NCBI RefSeq assembly: GCF_016802725.1
Contig: NC_052667.1
Coordinates: forward strand, 1,082,501-1,146,500
Length of the DNA: 64,000 nucleotides
Reading direction: 5' to 3'
Origin: Solenopsis invicta
Taxonomy: Eukaryota; Arthropoda; Insecta; Hymenoptera; Formicidae
Below the pieces are notes generated by a model. The model saw nothing but the letters and a program-made list of their open reading frames with translations. It was not told the origin of the DNA and made no database searches. This document shows, in pieces, positions 10,701-22,779 of the stretch. Numbering within the stretch: the first letter of the stretch is position 1; the number at the start of each line of letters is the position of its first letter. A program made the translations under genes and the position numbers.

Positions 10701-13208
10701 AACTTTATAAGCAAAATAATAAAGACTACCACGAGTGAAATGACAAAATTGTACAATGCGTGGCATAAATTTAGCGCAGGGTTGCCATGGTGGACGAAAA
10801 ACAGGTTTGGTATATTTTTGTATAAATAATATTTCCTTATATATTATAACTGATTAATTAGTGCATAACGTAAACTATTATTTATTTTAAATCTGAGTTA
10901 ATTATATTAAAATGTAGAGAAAGATCGGATATTTGCAAAGAGCCAGAGGAGATAAACACTATTATAATGTATGAATATGTAAGAAGATATTTCTCTGATG
11001 ATAAATTGAGAGCAGTAAGTTGCATTATTTATCCAAAATTTTGTCTCCGTACCACATATTTGTCACACGATTATTCACTTGTATCATAGGCATCAAATAT
11101 GATCAAAGATATAAAAGAAGCAGAAGCGGATCTGATAAAAAAATCCGACTGGATGGATGAGAAAGCTAAGAACTTTGCTTTAGAAAAAGTAAAGTATTTG
11201 AAAGGACTTATCGGACATCCAAATTGGTACAAAAATACCACGATTTTCCAAGAGTATTTTAAAGATGTAAATTTTCAAAAATTATATTAATACCAAATTA
11301 TATTAATACCAAATTATTATACTATATCTATCATTTTATGTAAATTTATTCTATTGAAGCTCATTATTGGCTCATCGTACTATGAGAATACTATTCGATA
11401 TGACAGATACGTCAAATTGAAAGGCCTACGGAAGTTATCGAATAGGAATAATGAAATCCAATTTTTCGAGGAAACGTGAGATAATTTATTTAATATATTT
11501 CAAATTAAAGAAATTTTGTATACACAATTAATTTTATGATACAGAGATCCAGATGGCTATCTGAATTCCACCGATGTGAACGCCTATTTTAGATACGAAT
11601 TAAATACCTTATGTATGTAATATATTTTCTCATTCAGTGAAATATTAATTGCACATTATTCATACATCATAGTAAACTAGTAAATGACATTGATCAAAGA
11701 TTTACATATTCGTAATTATTGGCTTAACAATAAAAATTAATTCTTTCGTCAACAGTTATCACGACAGCGGATTTCCAAAGTCCGTGGTACGCTGCCGGTC
11801 GACCACGGTAAGTGAATGATTCTTATTACAAGATTTAATTTTGTGATATAAGTCGCCACAAACGCCTTTTCGTCTTTATTAGTATTTAATAAAAGAAAAA
11901 AAGAAGAAAAATAGTATTTGCATCGACTTGTATTACTAACTGAAAAGTACTTATTAAGTCTTAACACGCATAGCAAAATGTATACAAAAAAAAACCTATA
12001 ATCATTTTATACACTAAAAAAATGCTGTAATATAAATTGAAACGTAGTTTGATTCAATTCAATATCGAATCACTAATGTATGTAGTTGATGCAACTAAAT
12101 TTTATTTATTTAACTGTATTTGTTATTGTTTTTACTTTTACTAAGCATTTTATTTCATTAATACTATGTTATTAAATTAACAAGATATTATCAATTAGAC
12201 TGTGCTATTGATGTAACAGCACCTTCTTTCTACATCTAATAATATTATGTTAATGTAAATCTTAATAAAATTTTTTTCTAACAACTGTTTTTTTTATAGG
12301 TCTGTTAATTTTGGTACCTTGGGATTCCTCATAGCTCATGAAACTAATCATGGTTTCGATGATACAGGTATATTAATATAATAACACTGCTATTAAGTTT
12401 TAAGTTTACTTTTCATTTACATTGTAATATTTATAATTATAGTATAATGATTTATTATTGGAATAAATTCAAGAATCTCCGAAAATGTTTAATTGATGAG
12501 AAAAAAAAGGAGAAAAATAATTTTTAGGATACAAGTATGATAAAGATGGTGATTTCCTGGGATGGTTCTCATCAATGGCCGAAGCGTATGACAAAAAAAA
12601 GGAATGTTTTGTGGAACAGTTTAATAATTATTCTCTTGATCCAAAAAGGAATGTAACATTAAAGGTATATTAATCCAATATTGCAAGCTCGCTAAATATT
12701 TAATCTTTATTTTACTAAAGATTTATTAATCATTTCTGATGGAAATTATAGAATTACGGTTCGATAACAACGGCTGACAACATCGCGGATACAATGGGAT
12801 TACAGGCCACATTTAAGGCTTATGAAAAGAAGGAGAAGGAGAGCGAAACAGCGGATACCGCGTTACCAGGCTTGGAAGATTTTACCAATAATCAGTTGTT
12901 CTTTTTATCTTTTGCCAATGTGAATATCACAGATGTTAATGTAGAAAACTATACAATACAAAACTATAATGTTAATTATAAAATATTATTTCTATGCTTT
13001 AATTATATTAAAATAATAACATTTACAGTTCTGGTGCGAAATAAACAATCCAAAATATTTGGTGCACATCGCTAAAAATGATGAGCATAGCATCGCACGA
13101 TTGAGAGTTATAGGCTCTGTATCAAATTCGGATGACTTTGCTACAGCTTTTAATTGCCCTGTTGGCAGTCCGATGAATCCTAAGAAAAAATGCAATATCT
13201 GGAAATGA
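7721..13208 (+). CDS. M13 metallopeptidase A (neprilysin-like, secreted), 960 aa
   Basis: Zinc endopeptidase of the neprilysin/ECE family. Exons: 7721-7740, 8102-8256, 8341-8505, 8589-8672, 8770-8975, 9338-10168, 10248-10343, 10465-10606, 10684-10804, 10918-11014, 11090-11266, 11360-11475, 11545-11612, 11756-11807, 12300-12367, 12528-12664, 12752-12919 and 13029-13208 (2883 nt). A signal peptide (MRRFILIAFVGTFLM) comes first, with no cytoplasmic tail. The N-terminal domain opens with SVNPCDDFYEYACGRW. An 831-bp exon adds an acidic, then basic, insert (about residues 225-420) with RIKR at 377-380. The catalytic part has VNAYF, zinc motif HETNH, NIADTMGL, LPGLEDFTNNQLFF and C-terminal CNIWK. 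The third zinc ligand, Glu in GENIAD of neprilysin, is Asp here (ADNIAD). Substrate unknown. M13 proteins of this type occur in hymenopteran venom and other secretions, but a venom role is inference. Confidence 0.9.
9192..9218. repeat. (TG)n microsatellite in gene A intron 5
   Basis: About 13 TG units in the intron before the insert-bearing exon. The equivalent intron of gene B has a much longer tract. Confidence 0.8.
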
Positions 13209-13419
13209 TCCAAAAAATCTTTACAAAGTATATATCATAAATGTATCTTATATATCCAGAACTTATATATCCAGATCTATTGATGAATAATATAACGTAT
13301 ATTATTTGATTGTGTTTCTTCTTTCATTCCTTTAACTTCTAAATATTGTATTTGACTCAACTTGTAATTATTTGATTATAAAATGTAGTTGAGGATATAC
13401 GTGTCATATTTCAAAGTAC

Positions 13420-13632
13420 AGTAGAGTCTTCTTAACTTTGACCCTATGGGACGATAAGAACAGAATGCTAAAGTTATCGAATACCCTCACTACAGCACGA
13501 GTGTACCAATAACCGTACGCAAGCAAGTCTATAAAAGGAAGGTGTATGATATTAGTATTTGCAAAAGTATAAAGTACATGTGAAGGAATGCAAAGATTAT
13601 AGAGGTTAACCAAAGTTAAAGAGGTTCTACTG
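13420..13632. mobile_element. pogo/Tigger-like non-autonomous element in gene A 3' flank
   Basis: 213 bp with terminal inverted repeats: left CAGTAGAGTCTTCTTAACTT, right (reverse complement) CAGTAGAACCTCTTTAACTT. It is flanked by TA at 13418-13419 and 13633-13634. CAGTAGAACCTC-type ends with TA duplication are typical of pogo/Tigger elements. The matching site in gene B's flank (near 21715) is empty and has a single TA, which fixes the boundaries directly. Confidence 0.75.
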
Positions 13633-14103
13633 TATAATCAAAAATGTAAAACCTTCATAGATTGTTCTGTTGTATTTAATTATTTGCAAAAACTTCTCTT
13701 ATTAGTTTAAAATTAATTTAATTTTTGCTTGCTCTTAATTATTAAGTAAAATAACATTTTATAATAAATTTTATAATAAGATATACATATGATATAAAAC
13801 AATTATTCTATTTTTTTTCACTCTAATTGTGATCTACATTATATTTTTGTTCGTATTAAAGATAACAATTAATGACGTTTTTGTGCATTAATTATATATG
13901 AAAGACGTAATGTGTGTAGTTATGTCGCGAAGCAATTTTCAGGAAGATCAAAGCGTAAGAAAACTGTTTAAATATAAAGAACAATAGAGAAGATAATCTT
14001 TAAAAGGTTTTAACATAAATGGTTGAACCATCACTATGTATATTTTTTATTTATATTTGTTGGTGTGCTAAATTATTATTTGTAAATATTAACTTTAAAT
14101 TGA

Positions 14104-14326
14104 GGGAGGGAAAAGGGTGGCTGGGTATGAATGAGAGTGTGGAAGGAAGAGAGGAAAATGCGGCGTAAACGGAGGTCCAGAGAATGAGTGTGGAGGTATG
14201 AATGGATGAATGATCTTTTTCTCTCTTTCGTACGTTGTAAAAGATGCGAGGAATAAAATGTTGAAACTATGTAAGCGGAGCGGAGGTCCGCAGTGTACTC
14301 CGCACGGAATAAAGTACCTTATATAT
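14104..14326. mobile_element. Retroposed fragment with 18-bp target-site duplication
   Basis: A GC-richer 223-bp segment flanked by ATATTAACTTTAAATTGA at 14086-14103 and 14327-14344. The 3' end is GGAATAAAGTACCTT followed by an AT tail. An 18-bp direct repeat with a 3' A/T tail indicates target-primed reverse transcription (LINE or SINE 3' end). The site is empty in the gene B duplicate (near 22553). Confidence 0.7.
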
Positions 14327-14559
14327 ATATTAACTTTAAATTGATTTAATGGAAAATTATAATATTCACGTTAATGCTACTTTTAATTAGTGTTTACTGA
14401 ATATTCAGACGCGCTTTTACTTTTTTAATAAAAATTTGGGCAAAATAAAAAAATAAATAAATATGAAAATTATTTCTTGAAATTTAGAAACCGCATTGAT
14501 ATACCTTATTTAACGTATAATAAATCTTTTATTATAAATCTTTCTAATGATCGACTTTC

Positions 14560-14910
14560 TTTTTATTTTTTGCTAATGTAAGTATCACAGATGGGATTTA
14601 AAATTGTAGGAATTATGTTGTGAAAATCATAACAGAGAAGGTGATATTACGTAAAAATGTCTTAAATTATTTTTATGTACTTTAACGCATGATGTTGTTT
14701 GCAAATGTTATGTGTAAAGCTAAAAAGAATAGTACTATAATTGAGACAACATTTGGTGAACATAGTACTGGAAAGTTGAAAGTGAAAGGATCTGCTTTAA
14801 ATTCAGAAAACTTCGCCAAAACATACAATTGCCCGATTGACAGTGCGATGAATCCTGAAAAAAATGCCATATTTAGAAATAAAAAAACTTACATGAATAT
14901 TATAATTTAA
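14560..14910 (+). pseudogene. 3'-end relic of an M13 gene (downstream of A)
   Basis: TTTGCTAATGTAAGTATCAC near 14571-14590 matches the end of M13 exon 17 with its donor. The segment 14709-14885 reads as a degenerate last exon with LNSENFAKTYNCPIDSAMNP. The terminal Cys-Asn-Ile-Trp is lost: an extra A shifts the frame and the Trp codon has become TAG. Residues and 3' flank resemble gene C (FAKAYNCPVGSAMNP) more than gene A (FATAFNCPVGSPMNP). No upstream exons precede it, so this is a truncated C-type copy. Confidence 0.75.
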
Positions 14911-15594
14911 GTTTGCTTGACAAAAATATAAAATGTAAAATGTAGAAATGCAAAATGATTAATAAAAACGTTTTATTAAGATATATATCTATAAATAAAG
15001 TAATTTATATTATATAAAGAAACTATTTTACTTTTCTATCACTGATTCGTTGTCTTTATTATGATATTGCAATATATAGATAATAATTAGCTTATACAAT
15101 ATCAAATTTTTTTGTATTTTAAATAAAAAAAAAATAAAATGATTTAACATGTTTGCATAAATGTTTGCAACATTTTAAGATGCGGTTCTGAGGTAGCAAA
15201 ATGTCCGTGATTCTTATATTCGAAACATTGCAAACAAATTGTTGGAAAGTTGAAAAAATTTGAAATATTACCAAATATAAACTTTCTCTAAATACAATTA
15301 ATAAGTGTAAAATTATGATTTAAAGCATGTTAATAATCTCACAGATGTCATCAATCAACTTACAAATTTACAAATTATTTGTCTTTACTTACCCATGTAA
15401 ATAGCATTATCGTGTAAATAGCATTATTAAATAAATATAAACATTCCGCTGGCCATTATAAAAATTCCAAATAATTTATGCAATAGAAAGAAAAAAAATA
15501 GGAAGTGCTTTGTTTAAGTTGCAAATGCAGCACTGACAAGTTTCATAGATATAATTTAGAAGGACGAAAGCTGCGTGTCCGGCCTTCGACGCAA

Positions 15595-15651
15595 TCAATT
15601 CGATATGATTGCAATTTAGAGATTTTCCGCTCAAGTAGCAACATATAAAAG
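15595..15651 (+). promoter_or_regulatory. M13 gene B core promoter: conserved block plus TATA box
   Basis: TCAATTCGATATGATTGCA at 15595-15613 and TATAAAAG at 15644-15651, about 104 bp above the gene B start codon. It has the same arrangement as in genes A and C. Confidence 0.65.
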
Positions 15652-15754
15652 AGTAAATCGCTGGTAAATAACTTCACATTGTGACAAAAAAAGTAGTGGA
15701 ACGTTTGCTGTACGGAATCATTGAAATTTGTATCGACCAACAAACTATCTCGAC

Positions 15755-15917
15755 ATGAGGCGATTTATTCTTATGTACGTAAATAAAGGAATTGCTTTTT
15801 GAAGTACAGTATTACATTAAATGATTAGATATTAATTAATTAATAGTATTATAATTATTATGCAGACATATTATATTTAACAACACAATTCAAAATTGAA
15901 TATAATTCTAAAATAAT

Positions 15918-15965
<48 letters not shown>

Positions 15966-17243
15966 GTATATGTCTCTAGATTATTCATGATTATGTATTT
16001 AATGGAATGAATTTAGAGTCTTATAAAAAATAATCCCTTCTTACACGCATAAACAGGAATATCCTAAAGTGTATTTTAAAACATAATAATATATTGCAAT
16101 AATTAGAATAAAAAAGTATTATATATTAATATATTATATTAATCACTGTATTTTTCGATCTTTGCAGCGCCTTTGTCGGCACCTTTTTAATGGGAAATGT
16201 TACACTATTTAAAGTTCGCGAATATCCTTCAAATCTAGAATGGTTGTTCAATTCACGTAAATTAAATGATAATGAGGAACAAAAACGTACTGTGTGCGAA
16301 TCCGAGGAATGCAGAGATATGGGTATTTTTATATTATTAAACTGCTAGGTCTACTGCTCTAAAAATTCAAACTGTCAATTGTTTCATCTCTTCTTCTTTT
16401 TTTCAGCTAACTTGGTGCTAGGAAACATGAACAAATCTGTAAACCCATGCGACGACTTTTACGAATATGCATGCGGAAAGTGGTCGGAACAAAATCCCAT
16501 TCCACAACCATATGACCGGTGGAATGTGCTTTATCAACTTCAAGTCGACAAAACCAATCCGCAAGTGCAAGGTGAGCCGATTAATACGTTGCTATTTGTA
16601 AAACTCAAGATTTGAATTTCGTTTAGTATGTTTTAACATTATTAAATTCTACAGAGATTTTGGAGGCAGAACCTAAAGAGGATGATCTTACAGCAATAAA
16701 GCTTGTGAAAAAGTGGTACAAGGCTTGCATGGATACTGGTGAGAGTATCTGTATAAATAATTAAAACATCTGATCCAAAATGTGCAGATTTCATGTCGCA
16801 TGTTACAATGTAACAATCTGTTGATGCTTACAGATGCGATAGAAAAGCAAGGGATCGATCCGCTGGTTTCTACTTTAACGCGTTTAGGTGGCTGGCCGAT
16901 GACAATGGAACCAGACGAATGGAACGAGCAGAAGTACAGTTGGCAAAAAGTGGATGATCAATATATGCGTTTGACGGGGAGCAATGCTTTTCATGACGTG
17001 CGCATAAATAAAATTGCAAAAGATCCAAAAGTAGTAGAGGTACTTATTGTAATACTTTTTTCCAATAACAGATTTGTTATAAAGAATATAATTAGATTTA
17101 TTATATCTAAATTAATTTCGCTTTTCTCATTTAAAATCATTTATTATTGAAAATTTTTTTATTCAAAAAGAAATCTAGTAGATATAATTAACATTTTTAC
17201 AACTCCATTGTATATTCCTTATATATATTGTATTTACGTTACA

Positions 17244-17325
<82 letters not shown>

Positions 17326-17815
17326 ACTGTTTTATAATTTCACATATATCGCATTCGATACGTATATCACACACACACGCGCGCGCGCGCACATGTATTT
17401 AAGTGTAAAAAATTTGCATCTATTTTTTCTCAGTAATCCATTTGTTTCACCTTTCATTAAAACGACAGATTGATAACCCGTATTTACCACCGGGTTCAGA
17501 AATACTGTACTTTATAATGAAAACTGCCAGCGAAGAACGCACTGATGATGACGTAAAAAATGAAGAGCAAGGTAAAAATAATGAGGATCCAAGTAACGAA
17601 GAGGAGCAAAGCAATGAGGAACAAGTAACTGGAAACAAAGATAATTTGAAATTTATTGACAATAATGACGATATAGATAGTGATGATGATGATGATGATG
17701 ATAATGATGATAGCAATAATGATAACAATATTGATGTGAATGGCAGTGGCGACAGCGAAGACAGTGATGTCGACGATGACGATGATGATGACAGCAACGA
17801 TAATAATAATGATGG

Positions 17816-17848
<33 letters not shown>

Positions 17849-17849
17849 C

Positions 17850-17930
<81 letters not shown>

Positions 17931-20900
17931 AGCGATGATGACAACAATATTGATGTAAATGGCAGTGGTGATAGCGAAGACAATGATGATGATGATGATT
18001 GTGATGGTGATGACGTTATCGTTGTCATCAACACAAATGAACAGCATAAAGCTATCAAAAAGAAAATAGGCCAGAAAGAAAATATCAAGATCGGCCAAAG
18101 TAGAAGCAAAAAGTTACGGCACGTTGGACAAAAGAGCGGCATCAGAATCACTAAGAAGCATAATAGCCGTAAAACAAGGAGACAAAGAATAAAAAGACGG
18201 GCAGAAGTTGACATTAAACGCCAGCAGCGTTTTCTCTATCATGAAAATTCACATATTCGGAAAGACGACAGACAAAGGAGTCCCATAGAAAAAGTACATA
18301 TGAAAAGAACGAAGAAAATTGTGGAGAATGAGGAAATGGCGAAAATGACTAACAAACAGAAAAAGAAAGTTGCATTAAAGAAGACGATATTGAAGGAGTA
18401 CATTGATTACGTTTCGAAAGTAGCTCGTATCATAGCCAAAGAGAGAGATACCGAAATTTCACAAGAACGTCTCAATAAAGATGTCGAAGATATGGTCGAG
18501 TTTCAACTAAGATTGATTAGGGTAAATATCATACTATTATTTTGTAAAATATAAGAGCTAAGACAAGAGAGACTTTTAATGTTCTGAATTAACGTTCCAG
18601 ATTAAATCAAAGACATCGACGTCCAATTTGCCTGTCTCACTTCGAGGTTATCAAGAGTGGTATGACGAAAAGGAATCTGAAACACCTAAAAGTAAGGTAA
18701 GCAATTTCTTATTCTACTAATTCTTAATCATCCAATTAAATAATGAATTTAGTTTAATTTTCATAATATATTATTCTTATCAATATATGATTAGCGCAAT
18801 GAAGAATGATTTTGTAGATTAACTGGGTAAACAAAATTAAGGCTTTGTTTGACGAAGCGTATGAGTCTGTAAATGATGATTTATATCTAAACATTATTTC
18901 GCCGAGTTACATTGAAAGTCTTATCTCTTTGCTGGATGAAACGTCGAATCGGACAATTGGTAAGTTTCAAAATTAAAACGATAACAGTATAAAACGTCAT
19001 TGGTACATGTACGCAATCACAAGAAATATGTTTCAGTGAATTATATACACTGGAACTTTATAAGCAAAATAATAAAGACTACCACGAGTGAATTGACAAA
19101 TTTGTACGATGCATGGAATGAATTTAGCACGGGCACAATTCAAAGGTTTGATATATTTTTACATAGATAATATTTTCTTATATATTATAACTAATTAATT
19201 AGTGCATAATGTAAACTATTATTAATTTTAAATCTGATTTAATTATATTAAAATGTAGTGAAAGATCAGATATTTGCAAACAGTCAAAGGAGATAAATAA
19301 TATTGTAATGTATGAATATGTAAGAAGATATTTTTCCGATGATAAAATGAGAGCAGTAAGTTTTATTTTATTTATCCAAAATTTTGTCTGTGTGCTACAA
19401 ATTTGTCACACGATTATTGATTTGTATCATAGGCATCAAATTTAGTCAATGATATAAAAGAGGCAGTCGAAGATTTGATCAAAAAATCAGAGTGGATGGA
19501 TGAGAAAGCTAAAAACTTTGCTTTAGCAAAAGTAAAAAATTTGAAAAGACTTATCGGATATCCAAATTGGTATAAAAATACCACGATTTTCCAAGAGTAT
19601 TTTAAAGATGTAAGTTCTTCAAAAATTGTATTAATACCAACTGTTATATTATATCTGTTATCTTATGCAAAGTTATTTCATTGAAGCTCGTTATTGGCTC
19701 ATCGTACTATGAGAATGCTATTCGATATGACAGATACGTCAAATTGAAAGGTCTACGAAAGTTATCGGATAAAAATAATGAAATCCAATTTTTCGAGGCA
19801 ACGTGAGATAATTTATTATTTAATATATTTTAAATTAAAGAAATTTTGTATACACAATAAGTTTTATGATCTAGAGATCCAGAAGGTGCGCTCAATCCCA
19901 CCGATGTGAACGCTGCTTTTGGAGCCGATTCAAATACCTTAAGTATGTAATATATTTTCTTATTCATTGAAATATTAATTGCACGTTATTCATACACCAT
20001 AAGAAACGAGTAAATGAACTTACATCAAAGCTTAACGATAAAAGTTAATTCTTTCGTCAACAGTTATTTCGGCAGCAGATTTCCAGAGCCCATGGTACGC
20101 TCCAGGTCGACCACGGTAAGTGAATGATTCTTATTACAAGTTTTAATTTTGTGACGCAATTCGTCGCAAATGCCTTTTCATCTTTCTTGATAAACATTTA
20201 ATGATAAACAAAACAGTATTTACGTCGACTTGTATTACTAACTGAAAAGCACTTATTAAATATTAACACGCATAGCAAAATGTGTACCGATAAAATTTAT
20301 AATGATTGTATACACTAAAAAAAAGTTCTGTAATATAAATTGAAACGTAGTTTGATTCAATTAAACATCGAATCACTGTCACTCATGTATGTAGTTGATG
20401 CAACTAAATTTTATTTATTGAACTATATTTGTTATTGTTTTTACTTTTAATCTTCTTGCTTCATTAATACTGTTATTACATTAACAAGATATTTCCAATT
20501 GGACTGTGCTATTAATATAACAGCACATTTTTTCTCTACATTTAATAATATTATGGTAATGTAAATCTTAATAAAATTTTTTTCTAACAACTGTTTTTCT
20601 AGGTCTGTTAATTTTGGTTCCTTTGGATTCGTCATAGCTCATGAAGTTAATCATGGTTTCGATAATTCGGGTATATTAATAACACTGCTATTAAGTTTTA
20701 CGTTTACTTTTAATTTACACTGTAATATTTATAATTATAGTATAATGGTTTATTATTTGAACAAATTTTGAACAAATTTAAGAATCTACGAGAATGTTTG
20801 ATGAGAAAGAAAAATAGAGAAATAAATTTTAGGATCCAAGTACGATAAAGATGGTGATTTCCTGGGATTGTTTTCATCAATGGCCGGAGAGTATGACAAA

Positions 20901-21515
20901 AAAGAGGAATGTTTCGTGGAACAGTTTAATAATTATCCTCTTGATCCAAAAACAAATGAAAAAATAGAGGTACGTTAATCCAATATTGCAAGCTCGCTAA
21001 ATATCTAATCTTTATTTTACTAAAAATTTATTGATTATTTCTGATGTAAATTATAGAATTACGGTTCGATGACAACGGGTGACAACATCGCGGATACAAT
21101 GGGATTACAGGCGATATTTAAGGCTTATGAAAAAAAGGAAAAGGAGAGCGAAACACCGGATGCTGCTTTACCAGGCTTGGAAGATTTTACCGATAATCAA
21201 TTGTTCTTTTTATCCTTTGCCAATGTGAGTATCACGGATGTTAATGGAGAAAACTATACGCTACAAAACTATAATGACAATTATAAAATATATTATTTCT
21301 ATTCTTTAATTATATTAAAATAATAATATTTACAGTTGTGGTGCGAAGCAATCAAACCAATGTCTTTAATATCCGAAGCTAAAGATGATGAACATAGCAT
21401 AGATCGACTGAGAGTGATAGGTTCTGTATCAAATTCGGATGACTTTGCTACAGCTTTTAATTGCCCGGTTGGCAGTCCAATGAATCCTGAGAAAAAGTGC
21501 AATATCTGGAAATGA
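15755..21515 (+). CDS. M13 metallopeptidase B (neprilysin-like, secreted, poly-Asp insert), 1030 aa
   Basis: Recent duplicate of gene A with the same 18-exon structure. Exons: 15755-15774, 16168-16322, 16407-16571, 16655-16738, 16834-17039, 17469-18521, 18601-18696, 18818-18959, 19037-19145, 19259-19355, 19433-19609, 19687-19802, 19875-19942, 20064-20115, 20603-20670, 20833-20969, 21057-21224 and 21336-21515 (3093 nt). The insert exon is 1053 bp, 222 bp longer than in A, because of GAT expansion (38 consecutive Asp at about residues 327-364) and a repeated IDVNGSGDSED segment. Exon 9 is 12 bp shorter than in A. RIKR is kept in the basic half. Catalytic motifs: VNAAF, HEVNH, GDNIADTMGL (third zinc ligand Asp, not Glu), CNIWK. 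No frame break was seen. Extracellular peptide cleavage is the expected role if active. Confidence 0.9.
15921..15960. repeat. (TA)n microsatellite in gene B intron 1
   Basis: Forty bases of pure TA. The same intron position in gene A has only a short AT run, so this expanded after duplication. Confidence 0.8.
17247..17320. repeat. (TG)n microsatellite in gene B intron 5
   Basis: About 37 TG units, followed by a CGTG break and, at 17370-17392, an AC/GC alternating run. It is far longer than the homologous tract in gene A. Confidence 0.85.
17683..18009 (+). repeat. Coding GAT expansion giving the poly-Asp tract
   Basis: GAT-rich microsatellite within gene B exon 6. From 17817 to 17930 there are 38 consecutive Asp codons, nearly all GAT, and shorter Asp runs lie on both sides. 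The block encoding IDVNGSGDSED occurs on both sides of the pure tract (near 17731 and 17950), so a local duplication accompanied slippage. Frame is maintained throughout. Confidence 0.9.
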
Positions 21516-21966
21516 TCCAAAAAATCTTACGAAGCATATTTCATAAATGTATCTTATATATCCAGAACTTATGTATCCAGATCTATTGATGAATAATATA
21601 ACGTATACTATTTGATCAAGTGTTTTTTTTTTCATTCCTTTAACTTTTAAATATTGTACTCGACTCAACTTGTAATTATTTTAAGATACAAAGCAGTTGA
21701 GGTTACAATTCAAAGTATGATCAAAAATATGTAACTTTCATAGATTGTACTGTTGTATTTAATTATCTGCGTAAAATTCCCTTGTTACTTTAAAATTGAC
21801 TTAATTTTTCTTTGCTCTTAATTATTAAGTGAAATAACATTTTATAATAAATTTTATAATAAGACATAATATAAAACAATTATTTTATTTTTTCTTCATC
21901 TAACGGTTTGTAGTCTACATTATATTTTCGTTTGTCTTAAAGATAACAATTAATAACATTTTTGTG
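21516..21966. other. Gene B 3' flank
   Basis: Probable 3' UTR and flank, homologous to the gene A flank at 13209-13885 apart from the pogo-like element found only in A. No separate gene is visible. Confidence 0.5.
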
Positions 21967-22349
21967 CAGTGCCGTCTTTAGGCATGGGTCCGATGGGTTC
22001 AGGCTCCGGGCCCTATGTTAAAGAGGGGCACAAGGCCCTGTGTTAAAAAGGGCCCCACTATTAAGCCAAAAATAAAAAAAAAACAAAAAATTTCCCGATA
22101 TAATAAAATTAAAAATAATTACTAATATGAATTTTAAGTTTTTGCGCGGCGCCCCATGCTTTTCTGTATATGTGTACATTCTCTTTCAGTTTTAATAATT
22201 ATGCAATGTTTATATTAGAAATAACAAAAATTAATAGTTAATATAATTATTTTATTAAAATGTTAATTTTTGTTTTAAAAAATGTTTTAAGAAGGGGCCC
22301 CTTAATTAATGTAAGCCCTAGGGCCCCTGTTATATGAAAGACAGCCCTG
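21967..22349. mobile_element. hAT-like non-autonomous transposon, 383 bp
   Basis: Terminal inverted repeats: left CAGTGCCGTCTTTAGGC, right (reverse complement) CAGGGCTGTCTTTCATA. The target-site duplication TTTTTGTG (8 bp) is at 21959-21966 and 22350-22357. An 8-bp duplication and CAG-G ends are hAT hallmarks. The interior is rich in GGGCCC-type blocks and has no transposase. The homologous gene A position (13878-13885) has a single TTTTTGTG, so the empty site is preserved in the same window. Confidence 0.85.
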
Positions 22350-22779
22350 TTTTTGTGTATTAATTATACATGAAAAACGTAATGTGTGTAGTTATGCCGC
22401 AAAGCAATTTTCAGGAAAATCAAAACGCAAAGAAATTTTTTTTCAAATATAAAAAACGATAGAGAACATCATTTAGTTTTAACCTAAATGGTTGAACCAT
22501 CACTATGTATGTTTTTTATTTATATTTGTTGGTGTGCTAAATTATTTGTAAGTGTTAACTCCAAATTGATCTGGGCAATTATAATATTTACGTTATGCTA
22601 CCTTTAATTAGTGTTTACTGAATATTCAGACGCGCATTACTTTTTGGGTTAATAAAAGGGGGCAATGAAAAAATAAATAAATAGATTATTTCTTGAAAAA
22701 AAATTATTTCTTGAAATTTAGATACTGCATTGATAAACGTATAATAAATTTTTTAGTATAAATCTTTTTAATGATTAAC

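Noticed and set aside
17447..18214. Long minus-strand frames over the gene B insert (Ser-rich and Ile-rich)
   Set aside because: They are the reverse reading of the GAT repeat, inevitable in any frame without stops; the plus-strand exon fits the M13 gene in phase and splice sites.
7721..21515. A and B as a single assembly duplication of one gene
   Set aside because: They differ by three transposon insertions, many substitutions, a 12-bp exon difference and a 222-bp insert difference, so they are true paralogs or at least not a copy error.
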